Source of the DNA: Pseudomonas sp. ok272
Lineage (GTDB): Bacteria; Pseudomonadota; Gammaproteobacteria; Pseudomonadales; Pseudomonadaceae
Direction: 5' to 3'
DNA: 64,000 nt
Assembly (NCBI RefSeq): GCF_900109995.1
Contig: NZ_FOCB01000006.1
Location: 124,001-188,000 of the forward strand
Shown: one piece after another, positions 49,130 to 58,337 of the stretch
Layout of the letters: every line of letters begins with the position of its first letter
Position numbering within the stretch: position 1 is the first letter of the stretch
Program-made: the position numbers and the translations under genes
The notes under the pieces: generated by a model
Databases searched by the model: none
Told to the model about the DNA's origin: nothing
The model's input: the letters and a program-made list of their open reading frames with translations, nothing else

Positions 49130-52100
49130 ATGTTATCTAGACCGGAAGATAGTTTGTCGGCGACTCAAGCCCCCCCCGTGAGTGCGCATCACGCGTTGAT
49201 AGAAAGTGCAGTGCCTGACTGGCTGATCCGTGCGCACGTGGATCGGCTCGAAGCGTTGAGGGCCAGGGCGGCGTCCATTCCAGAATGGGCACGAAACGCC
49301 TCCCCAGCGGAGCATCTAGGCCTGGCGCAAGCCATCGAGAACAGTTGGTCGGCGCAGAATGATGTCGACAAGATGTTCGCCGGCTTGAAAGATGCCTATG
49401 GGTTTGCCGAGCCCCTACTTCGGCATGCGTTGAAACAACAATATGGCGTTGAAGACGATATCAGGGAAACATTCGTCAAGTTATATACCTCTGCCAGTCG
49501 TCGTTCGTGGTCCTTCGATATTGTCAGGGGGGCGCGCAGTCGGACGGTTTCTCTGCTGGATGCGGCGTTGCATAACTTCTCCAGTTCGGAAACATTTCTT
49601 GAAGGCTCGGAGTTTATAACTCGGCCGGATGCCCGTGGACGCTTTGCAATAAAAAACACACGGGACAAGATGTCCATCGAGCAGTTCAAGAACCTCTGCC
49701 GTGAACTGGATATCGGCGCCCGCTATCGCACTTACCTGGAGAACTACCTGCTGCCCGCCAATGGCCTGGCCCAAGGCGTACTGGAACACCGAATTATCCA
49801 TAGCCAGAAAACGGCGCTCGCCGCCGCCCTGCAAATAGCCCTGGTCAAAAAGGACATCGGCCCGGATGCCTACCGGCTCATGCAAGGCATTATCCAGGGG
49901 GTCAAAGGGCTGACGCTGGACGGCAAAGCCGTGCGGTTTCATCACCTGACGATGATGGACACGCGCTTGACCGGCATTGTCCTGATCGGCCCTGATGTGG
50001 ATGCGCGTGCCCGCGGTGTGCGCCGAATCATTGCCTATGTGCCGCATGACCCCGAGCATCCGCTGAAGGAATACCCCAGCGCGGATGCGTTTTTGAGCGA
50101 GTTGACACGACAACTGCGCGATGTCCGGGCCGGGCAATCGGGCGGTCCCAGCTACCAACAGTTTTTCAGCCGCTTCATTGAACATAAAAAGCGTGGGTAT
50201 TTTTTTGCCGACCTGAACCAGCGCCTGAACCGTGTGACCTGGCACGAGCAGGAGCCCGGGGTCGATTTGCCCAGTTGGCGCGCCACCCCGGTAGACCATC
50301 CCAGCTTGCACTACAGCGCCATACCGTTCCGGGACGAAAACGGTCATCACTTCCAGGGCAACCTATGGGTCTATCTCTACGAGGAGCAGCAAAACAAGAT
50401 CCTCAATGACGCGCGCGAACTGGCCATTTCCACGGCCGATGCCGACAGCGACGCCTACTGGGCGTGGATCGACAACCTTGAAGGCATGTTGCTCGAGGTC
50501 TTCAATGTGGCGCTGTTGGTGGTGACACCGTTTGTGCCGTTCCTGGGCGAACTGATGCTGGCCTACACCGCGTACCAACTCGCCAGCGAGGTCATTGAAG
50601 GGGTGATGGATTTTTCCTGGGGAGAGTACCTGGAAGCCAGCGACAGCCTGCTCAGTGTGGTCCAGAGCCTGGCGCAACTGGCGGCCTTTGGCGGTGCCGT
50701 CGCGGTAGGCACGCAAGTGGTTGCCCGCCTGTCACCGTTGATCGAGGGCGCGCAGCCCGTCACCCTGGCCAACGGCAAACAGCGCCTGTGGACGCGCGAC
50801 CTGCGTCCCTACGAGCACAAGGGCCTGGGGCTGCCCGCCGATTCGAAGCCGGACGCCCAGTGGCTGCACCAGCACCAGGGCAAACCGGTCCTACGCGTGG
50901 ACGAGCGGCACTACGCACTGCAAAAGGACCCGCACAGTGAGCTGCATCGCGTGCTGCACCCCTCCCGGCCAGAGGCGTATCAGCCAGCGGTCCAAAGCAA
51001 CAACGCCGGTGCCTTCGTGATCGAAGGTGAACGGCCCGCGCAATGGGATGAGCGCACACTGATGGCCAGGCTGGGGCCTTCAGTGGAGGGCTTGGGCGAT
51101 TCGTTCGACGACCTGCGCCTGATCAGCGATGCTTCGGTCCAGGCGCTGCGCCGGATGTACCTCAACAATGAACCACCCCTGCCGTTGCTCAGCGATACGG
51201 TGACGCGACTGCGCATCGATCAGCAGGTCCAGGCCTTCATCACGCAACTGGCGAGCGAGCGCCCCGAGCAGTTCCTGCAAGCCGACGCCCTGATGCAACT
51301 GCAGTTGCTCGATGGCCTGTGGCCCGCTGAAACGCGCGTGCAACTGATCGCGCGCGATGGCCAAACGGTGCGCGGGGAAATCGGCTCGGCCGACGTTCCG
51401 GCGCAGCGGATATATGAAGACAGCCTGGTCGAGAACGACGTGCTCAGAACCTTGCTCACACACCTGGACGAAGGGCAGACCCAGCACTTGATGGAGCGTG
51501 AACTCGGCGCAACGGTGACCACCAATCAGCACCATGCCCAGCTACTTCGGGCCGAGCTGGCGCGGCGGGCCAGGCGTCGTCGTACTGAATTGTTCGAGCG
51601 CCGCTACGCCGAACACGAAGCCCGGTGGGGCGCGCGGGTGCAAACCGTGTGCGCCCACGTGCCCGGGCTGCCGGGGGTCGTTGCGGCAGAGTTGCTGGAG
51701 CTGGCCAGCGCCGAGGAGCTGCAGGCGCTCAGCCAGGATTATCTGCCGCCTCGCCTCAAGGGGTTGGCGTCCTATGCACTGGATGAAGTCCGGGTGGCTC
51801 GTGCGTATGAAGGGGTCTACCTGAGCTCGGTCGAGAGTTTCGATACCGACAAGCTGGTCCTGCACTCGCTGGAAAACCTGCCGGGCTGGCCCGCGGACAT
51901 CCGCATCGAGGTGCGGCACTACGAGCGCGATGGTTGGCTGATGGACCGCATTGGCGGGGCGGATGCCCGGCTTACGCGCACGATTGTCGCGGAGGCGGAC
52001 CAGCGCTTCACGGTCTGCGATGAGCAGGGCAACACCCTGGGGGTGACCGCGGACTTCCACGAGGCGATTTTGCGTGCGTTGCCGCCAGCCGAACTCAGGG

Positions 52101-53491
52101 GCTTGAACCTGCGCGCCGATGAGGTGCAGGGGTTCAAGTCAGCCGTGCGTGAACACCTGCTGGCGCGTGAGCAACTGCCGGGCATCCTTGGTCGTCACCC
52201 GGCCCCGCCGCCTCCGGCCTATGATCCGCGCCTGCTTCGCCTGCGAGGTGGGGCGCCGGTGCAAGTGCTCGACAGCCTCCAGCAATCCTGGGACAACCTG
52301 CTGTTTTATGCCTATGGAGGTGCCCCGGTGCCCGCCGAGGTCAGGGCCAACTACCTGGATGGGCTTGGGTTGATACACGAGCGTTTTTCGATTCAGGGGT
52401 TCTATGCGCTGGAGTGGTCGTTCCACGACCTGGCCGGCAATCCGTTGGCGTTGGCACAGTTGCGACAAAGCGTCGAGCTGCTCCCCGACTTGAACCGGCT
52501 GTTGTCGCCGGAGTCGTTCTTCGAGCTGCTGGACGAGATGTTCGAGCAACAGCCGATGCCCCTGTCCAGTGACACCCGGGAATGGGCGATGACCGCGCGT
52601 TACCTGGAGAAGACCGGGCGTGCCGAGGAATACGCCGCGTGGCGGCAAGGGGCGACGACGGGTGAGCCGGCGGTGAATGCCAGTGCAGACTTGTACCACT
52701 ATGCCAGTGTGATAGGCGAGACCCCGCCGGCGGTGGGTAAAGTCATCGCCGTGGAGCCGCAGGTGATGGTCAACTTGCAGCAGGCACAGCGCGCCATCAC
52801 GCGCAGCAAGGAGCTTTTGCCCCTGTCCGGCAACCAGCTGCCGAGTATCTGGGAGAAGGGGGGCTCGGCCATCGCCAAGCTGAAGCACCTCAGGAAGGTC
52901 GACCTGGTCACCGGCTTGCCCACGGCCGAGCTGAGCATTGCCGAAGCGGCCCAGGCGGCGATCGAGATCAAGGGCGGCAACTGCTCGGAAAACTCGAAAG
53001 TGACGTTCTCGATTTTGGCCAGCGAGCCCAGGACGGCCGCGATCCATATCGTCAGGGCCTCCGATTTTGACCATCAATACGTAGTCATCGGCGACCTGAG
53101 CCAGCCCGAGCAGTTGGTCGTAGCGGATTCCTGGCCGGAGTTCCCCGTCGCGCACCTGTCCAGCGAAGGGTACTTCTCCTTCGATCCGGAGCCGGTGGTG
53201 AGCCTCGACCCTGGGCCTGCCATCGACGCGTATCGGTTCATCGACGACGCACCGCCCGGCCCCGCGTCGACGCCGCCTCGGGGCTCGGACGACACCGTCC
53301 TGCGGGCGATCAAGATCCCCAAGCTGCACCTCAAGGGCGGCTATGTCCAATGGACGTCGTTGAAGGAACTGGGGGTGGCTTATGCCGAGCCGGGGCAACC
53401 GCAGGTGTCGTTCGAGCGGCTCGACATGGCGCTGATCGAGCGACGAATCGAGGCTTATGAGCATTACTTTGCAGCGATCAAACCCGTGTAG
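49130..53491 (+). CDS. Giant toxin/effector with shared scaffold and C-terminal Cys-His-Asp domain
   Basis: A 1453-residue protein related along residues ~20-1100 to the NEL protein at 58338. It belongs, by recall, to the DUF6543/dermonecrotic-toxin-like family of Pseudomonas. There is no Sec signal. Two hydrophobic segments (about 453-485 and 507-535) could insert into a membrane. The C-terminal region (about 1220-1450) holds GGNCSENSK (Cys1285), DHQYVVIGD (His1315) and VVADSW (Asp1333). That is the order and spacing of papain/transglutaminase-like toxins and deamidases such as the Pasteurella multocida toxin C3 domain. Start ATG with GAGG eight bases upstream. Activity on eukaryotic targets is inferred. 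No Hrp box or adjacent secretion genes seen. Confidence 0.75.
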   Translation: MLSRPEDSLSATQAPPVSAHHALIESAVPDWLIRAHVDRLEALRARAASIPEWARNASPAEHLGLAQAIENSWSAQNDVDKMFAGLKDAYGFAEPLLRHALKQQYGVEDDIRETFVKLYTSASRRSWSFDIVRGARSRTVSLLDAALHNFSSSETFLEGSEFITRPDARGRFAIKNTRDKMSIEQFKNLCRELDIGARYRTYLENYLLPANGLAQGVLEHRIIHSQKTALAAALQIALVKKDIGPDAYRLMQGIIQGVKGLTLDGKAVRFHHLTMMDTRLTGIVLIGPDVDARARGVRRIIAYVPHDPEHPLKEYPSADAFLSELTRQLRDVRAGQSGGPSYQQFFSRFIEHKKRGYFFADLNQRLNRVTWHEQEPGVDLPSWRATPVDHPSLHYSAIPFRDENGHHFQGNLWVYLYEEQQNKILNDARELAISTADADSDAYWAWIDNLEGMLLEVFNVALLVVTPFVPFLGELMLAYTAYQLASEVIEGVMDFSWGEYLEASDSLLSVVQSLAQLAAFGGAVAVGTQVVARLSPLIEGAQPVTLANGKQRLWTRDLRPYEHKGLGLPADSKPDAQWLHQHQGKPVLRVDERHYALQKDPHSELHRVLHPSRPEAYQPAVQSNNAGAFVIEGERPAQWDERTLMARLGPSVEGLGDSFDDLRLISDASVQALRRMYLNNEPPLPLLSDTVTRLRIDQQVQAFITQLASERPEQFLQADALMQLQLLDGLWPAETRVQLIARDGQTVRGEIGSADVPAQRIYEDSLVENDVLRTLLTHLDEGQTQHLMERELGATVTTNQHHAQLLRAELARRARRRRTELFERRYAEHEARWGARVQTVCAHVPGLPGVVAAELLELASAEELQALSQDYLPPRLKGLASYALDEVRVARAYEGVYLSSVESFDTDKLVLHSLENLPGWPADIRIEVRHYERDGWLMDRIGGADARLTRTIVAEADQRFTVCDEQGNTLGVTADFHEAILRALPPAELRGLNLRADEVQGFKSAVREHLLAREQLPGILGRHPAPPPPAYDPRLLRLRGGAPVQVLDSLQQSWDNLLFYAYGGAPVPAEVRANYLDGLGLIHERFSIQGFYALEWSFHDLAGNPLALAQLRQSVELLPDLNRLLSPESFFELLDEMFEQQPMPLSSDTREWAMTARYLEKTGRAEEYAAWRQGATTGEPAVNASADLYHYASVIGETPPAVGKVIAVEPQVMVNLQQAQRAITRSKELLPLSGNQLPSIWEKGGSAIAKLKHLRKVDLVTGLPTAELSIAEAAQAAIEIKGGNCSENSKVTFSILASEPRTAAIHIVRASDFDHQYVVIGDLSQPEQLVVADSWPEFPVAHLSSEGYFSFDPEPVVSLDPGPAIDAYRFIDDAPPGPASTPPRGSDDTVLRAIKIPKLHLKGGYVQWTSLKELGVAYAEPGQPQVSFERLDMALIERRIEAYEHYFAAIKPV

Positions 53492-53623
53492 TACAGGGTG
53501 AAACCGGGGCGGCCCGCTCGTTGAGTGCGCCGCCCGGTGTTTTTCGATGTCTGGATGTAACAGGTTTTGTCTACACTGCTGGATAAGCCACACCCCTCGG
53601 CGTGGCAACCAGGAGACGACTCC

Positions 53624-53926
53624 ATGAAGATGTTGCGCATCCCGCTGTTGATGATGGGCCTGCTGCTGTGCTCCCAAGGCTTCGCCGCCACGGCGCAACA
53701 GAACAAGATGACCACCTGCAACGCTGACGCCACCACCAAGGCGCTCAAGGGCGACGAACGCAAAGCGTTCATGAGCACCTGCCTCAAGGCCGCCCCGGCC
53801 GCCAATGACGCCAAGGTCCTGACCCCACAGCAACAGAAGATGAAAGACTGTAACGCCACGGCCAAGACCCAGGCGCTGGCCGGCGATGCGCGTAAAACCT
53901 TTATGAGCACCTGCCTGAAAAAGTAA
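53624..53926 (+). CDS. PsiF repeat protein
   Basis: A 100-residue periplasmic protein. The signal peptide MKMLRIPLLMMGLLLCSQGF (to about residue 22) is followed by two PsiF repeats: KMTTCNADATTKALKGDERK..FMSTCLK and KMKDCNATAKTQALAGDARK..FMSTCLKK. Each repeat has a cysteine pair. PsiF is phosphate-starvation inducible in E. coli; the role is unknown. The start with AGGAG upstream removes a 19-codon extension. PAO1 has, as I recall, a PsiF gene in this same region. Confidence 0.9.
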   Translation: MKMLRIPLLMMGLLLCSQGFAATAQQNKMTTCNADATTKALKGDERKAFMSTCLKAAPAANDAKVLTPQQQKMKDCNATAKTQALAGDARKTFMSTCLKK

Positions 53927-53959
53927 TCCATGTCGCCCAGTGCCTGTTGAATGGGCGGG

Positions 53960-54057
53960 CCCCTTCGCGGGCAGGCCCGCTCCCACAGGGGCCCTGGCTG
54001 GGGCACGTTTTTGTGTCTGGCACCGGCCCAGCGTGGGAGCGGTCTTGCCCGCGAAGC
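53960..54057. repeat. REPIN after the psiF-like gene
   Basis: Facing REP cores TTCGCGGGCAGGCCCGCTCC (about 53956-53989) and GTGGGAGCGGTCTTGCCCGC (54032-54051). Confidence 0.82.
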
Positions 54058-54152
54058 GGCCGGTCCAGACAACGCACGACTTGAATCCCTAGTGCTCACA
54101 CGGGAACGCTGGCAGACTGCCAATCCTTTCGCGCCGTATGTTTTGAGGCTGT

Positions 54153-55166
54153 ATGCCAACGTTTTCAGAGCGTCATGTGTTGCTGGTCGTCAGTTGGGTG
54201 ATTATTTTTGGCGGCTTGCTGCTGGTGCTGCCACTGCGGTTGTTGCCCAGCCTGCTGGCCGGGTTGTTGGTGTTCGAGCTGGTCAACATGCTCACCCCGC
54301 AACTGCAACGACTGATCGAAGGGCGGCGTGCCCGCTGGCTGGCCGTGGCGTTGCTCGGCACGCTGGTGGTCAGTGCATTGGCGCTGGTCTTTGCCGGGGC
54401 CATCAGCTTTCTGCTGCACGAGGCGGAAAACCCCGGGGCGTCCCTGGACAAGTTCATGGGCGTGGTGGACAAGGCGCGAGGCCAGTTGCCGCCGTTCCTC
54501 GATGCGTACCTGCCGGCCAGCGCGGCTGAGTTTCGCCTGGCCATCGGCGAATGGCTGAGCAAGCACCTGAGCGACCTGCAGTTGGTGGGCAAAGACGCCG
54601 CGCACATGTTCGTCACCCTGCTGATCGGCATGGTGCTGGGGGCGATCATCGCCTTGCAGCGCGTCCCGGACGTGACCAAGCGCAAACCCCTGGCCGCTGC
54701 GCTGTTCGATCGCTTGCACCTGCTGGTCCAGGCGTTTCGCAACATCGTCTTCGCCCAGATCAAGATCTCCCTGCTCAACACCTTTTTTACCGGGATCTTC
54801 CTGGCCGTGGTCCTGCCGATGTTCGGCATTCACCTGCCGCTGACCAAGACCCTGATCGTGCTGACCTTCCTGCTGGGGTTGCTGCCGGTGATTGGCAACC
54901 TGATCTCCAACACCCTGATCACCATCGTCGGCCTGTCGCTGTCGATCTGGGTGGCGGTGGCGGCGCTGGGCTACCTGATCGTTATCCACAAGCTTGAGTA
55001 CTTCCTCAATGCGCGGATCGTCGGTGGGCAGATCAGTGCCAAGTCGTGGGAGTTGCTGCTGGCGATGCTGGTGTTCGAAGCCGCGTTCGGCCTGCCGGGG
55101 GTGGTGGCAGGGCCGATTTACTACGCGTATTTGAAGAGTGAGTTGAAGCAGGCGGGGATGGTTTGA
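54153..55166 (+). CDS. AI-2E/PerM family transporter
   Basis: A 337-residue membrane protein with about eight helices. Segments typical of the family are LLPSLLAGLLVFELVNMLTP near the N-terminus, QIKISLLNTFFTGIFLAVVL and the closing GLPGVVAGPIYYAYLKSELK. The best-known member exports autoinducer-2; other members are sodium/proton antiporters or permeases of unknown substrate. It lies alone between two REP pairs. The substrate cannot be inferred. Confidence 0.88.
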   Translation: MPTFSERHVLLVVSWVIIFGGLLLVLPLRLLPSLLAGLLVFELVNMLTPQLQRLIEGRRARWLAVALLGTLVVSALALVFAGAISFLLHEAENPGASLDKFMGVVDKARGQLPPFLDAYLPASAAEFRLAIGEWLSKHLSDLQLVGKDAAHMFVTLLIGMVLGAIIALQRVPDVTKRKPLAAALFDRLHLLVQAFRNIVFAQIKISLLNTFFTGIFLAVVLPMFGIHLPLTKTLIVLTFLLGLLPVIGNLISNTLITIVGLSLSIWVAVAALGYLIVIHKLEYFLNARIVGGQISAKSWELLLAMLVFEAAFGLPGVVAGPIYYAYLKSELKQAGMV

Positions 55167-55195
55167 TTCGGGGTTTGTATCGGCTGATAGGGCCC

Positions 55196-55290
55196 CTTCG
55201 CGAGCAAGCCCGCTCCCACAATTGATCGGTAGTGTTCACACCTATTGTGTGCACAGGAGATCCAGTGTGGGAGCGGGCTTGCTCGCGAAG
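55196..55290. repeat. REPIN between the PerM-type and yegD genes
   Basis: Inverted cores TTCGCGAGCAAGCCCGCTCC and GTGGGAGCGGGCTTGCTCGC in the convergent intergenic space. Confidence 0.88.
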
Positions 55291-55310
55291 GCCGCGCCGC
55301 AGATGTCAGA

Positions 55311-56585
55311 TCACTCCTGCGGCCCGTACCGGCGCATGGCTTCGATCGCCAGGCCGCTGCCGATGCTGCCGAAGATGTTGCCTTCCACGTGGCGGGCGTT
55401 GGGCAGCATCGCCGAGACGCTGTTGCGCAGCGCCGGGATACCGCTTGAACCGCCGGTGAAGAACACCGTGTCCACTTGATCGACCCGCACGTTGGCGTCG
55501 ATGAGCAACTGGTTCACGCTGTTGCGCACGCGCTCGAGCAAGCCGTCGATGGCCGATTCGAACAGCGCGCGGCTCAACTCCACGCTCAAGCCCGGTTCGA
55601 TGCGATCCAGCAGCAGGTGGCGGTTGTCGGCGTGGGTCAGTTGGATCTTGGTTTCCTCGACTTCCATCGCCAGCCAGTGCCCGGCGCGCTCTTCAATCAG
55701 CTTGAACAGGCGATCGATGCCGCCCGTGTCCTCGATGTCATAGCGCATGCTGCCCAGGGCAATCTTGGACTTTTGCGCGTACACCGCGTTGATGGTGTGC
55801 CAGGTCGCCAGGTTCATGTGGTGGCTGGTCGGCATGTAGGCGCCGCTCTTCATCCGGCTGCCGTAGCCGAACAACGGCATCACACCCTGCAGGCTCAGTT
55901 GCTTGTCGAAGTCGGTCCCGCCGACGTGGACGCCGCCGGTGGCGAGGATGTCATCCTGGCGATGGTCGAGGTCGCGGCGCTCGGGCGACAGGCGCACCAG
56001 GGAGAAGTCGGACGTACCACCGCCGATGTCGACGATCAGCACCAACTCTTCTTTCTCGATGGTCGACTCGTAGTCGAAGGCCGCCGCGATAGGCTCGTAC
56101 TGGAACGACACGTCCTTGAAGCCAATGGCCCGCGCCACGTCCACCAGGGTATCTTCGGCTTCCTTGTCGGCCATCGGGTCGTCATCGACGAAGAACACCG
56201 GGCGGCCCAGCACCACTTCCTCGAACTCCCGACCAGCGGTGGCTTCGGCACGCTGCTTCAACTGGCCGATGAACAGCCCCAACAGGTCCTTGAAGGGCAT
56301 TGCCGTGCCCAGCACGCTGGTGTCGTGCTTGATCAGCTTGGAACCCAGCAGGCTTTTGAGCGAGCGCATCAGGCGCCCTTCATAGCCTTCCAGGTACTCG
56401 TGTAGCGCCAGGCGGCCGTACACCGGGCGGCGCTCTTCGATGTTGAAGAAGACCACCGACGGCAGGGTGATCTTGTCATCCTCCAGCGCAATCAGCGTTT
56501 CCATGCCAGGGCGCAGCCAGCCGACGGTGGAGTTGGACGTGCCGAAGTCGATGCCGCAGGCACGGGCCGGGGAGGCGTTTTTCAT
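55311..56585 (-). CDS. Hsp70 family protein, YegD-like
   Basis: A 424-residue protein containing essentially only an Hsp70 nucleotide-binding domain. The phosphate-1 loop is GIDFGTSNSTVGWLRPG (about 10-26), phosphate-2 is LIVDIGGGTSDFSLVRLSPE, and the adenosine motif FFTGGSSGIPALR is near the C-terminus. The peptide-binding domain of DnaK is absent, as in E. coli YegD. Clients are unknown. It is divergent from cbpA. The start MKNASPARAC was chosen over 15 extra upstream codons. Confidence 0.9.
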   Translation of the reverse strand: MKNASPARACGIDFGTSNSTVGWLRPGMETLIALEDDKITLPSVVFFNIEERRPVYGRLALHEYLEGYEGRLMRSLKSLLGSKLIKHDTSVLGTAMPFKDLLGLFIGQLKQRAEATAGREFEEVVLGRPVFFVDDDPMADKEAEDTLVDVARAIGFKDVSFQYEPIAAAFDYESTIEKEELVLIVDIGGGTSDFSLVRLSPERRDLDHRQDDILATGGVHVGGTDFDKQLSLQGVMPLFGYGSRMKSGAYMPTSHHMNLATWHTINAVYAQKSKIALGSMRYDIEDTGGIDRLFKLIEERAGHWLAMEVEETKIQLTHADNRHLLLDRIEPGLSVELSRALFESAIDGLLERVRNSVNQLLIDANVRVDQVDTVFFTGGSSGIPALRNSVSAMLPNARHVEGNIFGSIGSGLAIEAMRRYGPQE

Positions 56586-56682
56586 GTCTTTCAAGTTCCG
56601 GTTAAAAAACGGCCGCGCAGTGTATGTCACGACGCCACAGAATCGAAGGCCGGTTATCCGCTAAATTCAAGGTGATGGGTGA

Positions 56683-56708
56683 CTTGAAAGACTATCCTTT
56701 CCCCCCAA
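56683..56708 (+). promoter_or_regulatory. Candidate heat-shock (sigma-32) promoter of cbpA
   Basis: CTTGAAA, 13 bp, CCCCAA resembles the sigma-32 consensus (CTTGAAA-N13-CCCCAT). It lies 175 bp upstream of cbpA within the 297-bp yegD-cbpA space, which holds no supported gene. Confidence 0.45.
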
Positions 56709-56882
56709 ACTTACAGGCATGGCTGGCAGCCACGCGCGCGACGCATCAGATTCGCTTCCCGGCTGCCGATAAACTTCTTACGTGCGACCCGATCACAACC
56801 TTGCGATCGGACAAGCTGGCTGCCACCCACAGGTGCATGCCGGCCCGTGGCACGATATCGATAACGGATGGTGACTCGAGCG

Positions 56883-57827
56883 ATGGACTTCAAAGACTAT
56901 TACAAGATTCTCGGCGTGGAACCGACGGCTGACGACAAGACGATCAAGGCCGCCTATCGCAAGCTGGCCCGTAAATACCACCCTGACGTCAGCAAGGAAA
57001 AGGACGCCGAGGAAAAATTCAAGGACGCCTCGGAAGCCTATGAAGCGCTGAAAAGCGCCGACAAGCGCGCCGAGTACGACGACCTGCGCAAATACGGCCA
57101 GCATGGCCAACCGTTCCAGGGCCCACCGGGCTGGCAGAGCCGTGGCGGCTTTGGTGGCGGTGGCCAGGACACCGGCGACTTCTCGGACTTCTTCAGTTCG
57201 ATCTTCGGTAACCGTGGCCCGGGCTTTGGTGGCGGACAGTCAGGCCGCAGTGCCGGTCGACGGGGACAAGACGTGGAAATGGAGCTGCCGATCTTCCTCG
57301 AAGAGAGCCTGGCCAACGAGTCGAAGAAGATCAGCTTCCAGGTGCCGCAGTACAACGCAGCGGGCCAGCACGTCAGCAACACCACCAAGAGCCTGAACGT
57401 GAAGATCCCGGCGGGCGTGACCGATGGCGAGCGCATCCGCCTCAAGGGCCAGGGCGCACCGGGTATCGGTGGCGGTGCCAGTGGCGACCTGTACCTGACC
57501 ATTCGCTTTGCGCCGCACCCCAAGTTCGACGTCGAAGGCCAGGACCTGATCATCACCTTGCCGCTGGCGCCGTGGGAACTGGCGCTGGGCACCGAGGTGG
57601 CCGTGCCGACCCTGACGGGCAAGATCAACCTCAAAGTCCCGGCCGGCAGCCAGAACGGCCAGCGCATGCGCGCCAAGGGCCACGGCCTGCTGAACAAGGC
57701 CGGCGAGCGCGGCAACCTGTTCGTGCAGCTCAAGGCCGTCATGCCCAAGAGCGGCGACGAGGAGGTCAAGGCGCTGTGGCAGGAACTGGCCAACAAGGCC
57801 GCGTTCAACCCGCGCGAGCACTTTTGA
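56883..57827 (+). CDS. cbpA: Curved DNA-binding protein / DnaJ-like co-chaperone CbpA
   Basis: A 314-residue J-domain protein. The J domain ([20 protein letters not shown]...) has HPD at residues 33-35. It is followed by a Gly/Phe-rich linker ([13 protein letters not shown]) and a two-part C-terminal peptide-binding domain ([19 protein letters not shown], then [20 protein letters not shown]). The DnaJ zinc finger is lacking, as expected for CbpA. It stimulates DnaK and binds curved DNA in E. coli. The start is five codons inside the longest frame, after GTGACTCGAGCG. CbpM follows after 40 bp. Confidence 0.95.
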   Translation: MDFKDYYKILGVEPTADDKTIKAAYRKLARKYHPDVSKEKDAEEKFKDASEAYEALKSADKRAEYDDLRKYGQHGQPFQGPPGWQSRGGFGGGGQDTGDFSDFFSSIFGNRGPGFGGGQSGRSAGRRGQDVEMELPIFLEESLANESKKISFQVPQYNAAGQHVSNTTKSLNVKIPAGVTDGERIRLKGQGAPGIGGGASGDLYLTIRFAPHPKFDVEGQDLIITLPLAPWELALGTEVAVPTLTGKINLKVPAGSQNGQRMRAKGHGLLNKAGERGNLFVQLKAVMPKSGDEEVKALWQELANKAAFNPREHF

Positions 57828-57867
57828 TCGAATACATTTGAGTTCCAGAACCCTGGAGTGACCGAGT

Positions 57868-58170
57868 ATGAGCAGTCCCCTGATCGTTCAACTGGATATG
57901 GCCCAATTCTGCGAGGCGAGCCAACTACCAGACCTCTACGTGATCGAGATCGTCGAACACGGGATCCTCGAACCTCAGGGCACCGCGCCCGGAGACTGGC
58001 GCTTCAACGATGTTGAGCTGGCGCTCGCCAAACGCGCGGCCAAGCTGCGCCAGGACCTGGAACTGGAATGGGAAGGCGTCGCCCTGGCGCTGGACCTGCT
58101 TGAAGAAGTGCAGCACCTGCGCGCCGAGAACCAGATGCTCAAGCAGCGCCTGGGGCGATTGGTGGGGTAG
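57868..58170 (+). CDS. cbpM: CbpA modulator CbpM
   Basis: A 100-residue CbpM/chaperone-modulator protein with a MerR-like N-terminal region (FCEASQLPDLYVIEIVEHGI). The C-terminal coiled coil is DLLEEVQHLRAENQMLKQRL. In E. coli CbpM binds the CbpA J domain and blocks DnaK co-chaperone and DNA-binding activity. GGAGTGACCGAGT precedes the ATG. Second gene of the cbpAM operon. Confidence 0.92.
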   Translation: MSSPLIVQLDMAQFCEASQLPDLYVIEIVEHGILEPQGTAPGDWRFNDVELALAKRAAKLRQDLELEWEGVALALDLLEEVQHLRAENQMLKQRLGRLVG

Positions 58171-58198
58171 GGGGCGTCCCGATATCGAAGAAACACGC

Positions 58199-58222
58199 GT
58201 GGCGAGCGAGGGTGCTCGCCAC
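58199..58222 (+). terminator. Hairpin after cbpM
   Basis: A perfect 8-bp stem GTGGCGAG/CTCGCCAC, 28 bp past cbpM and without a T-run. It may be a weak or Rho-assisted terminator between cbpM and the NEL gene. Confidence 0.45.
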
Positions 58223-58306
58223 GGGCTGTTTGAATGTCGAGAACAGTAGTGGGGTCGGCGGTCATAGATAGTTACCGCCTGCGCTCAACACCCGCTGCGT
58301 AAGTTG

Positions 58307-58331
58307 AGGCCTTGATAACTTATCGAGGCCT
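58307..58331 (+). promoter_or_regulatory. Palindrome over the ribosome-binding site of the NEL gene
   Basis: AGGCCTTGATAA and TTATCGAGGCCT are near-perfect inverted repeats (11 of 12) around a single C. The right arm contains the only Shine-Dalgarno candidate (GAGG, 58325-58328). As RNA it would hide the ribosome-binding site; as DNA it could be an operator. Confidence 0.6.
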
Positions 58332-58337
58332 TCGTCC

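Noticed and set aside
52139..53986. 615-codon open frame antisense to the 1453-residue protein and psiF
   Set aside because: It spans two genes on the other strand, has a biased composition and no motif. Typical GC-rich shadow.
56624..56932. 102-codon frame between yegD and cbpA
   Set aside because: It overlaps cbpA in another frame, and its N-terminus lies in the divergent promoter region. No ribosome-binding site or family.
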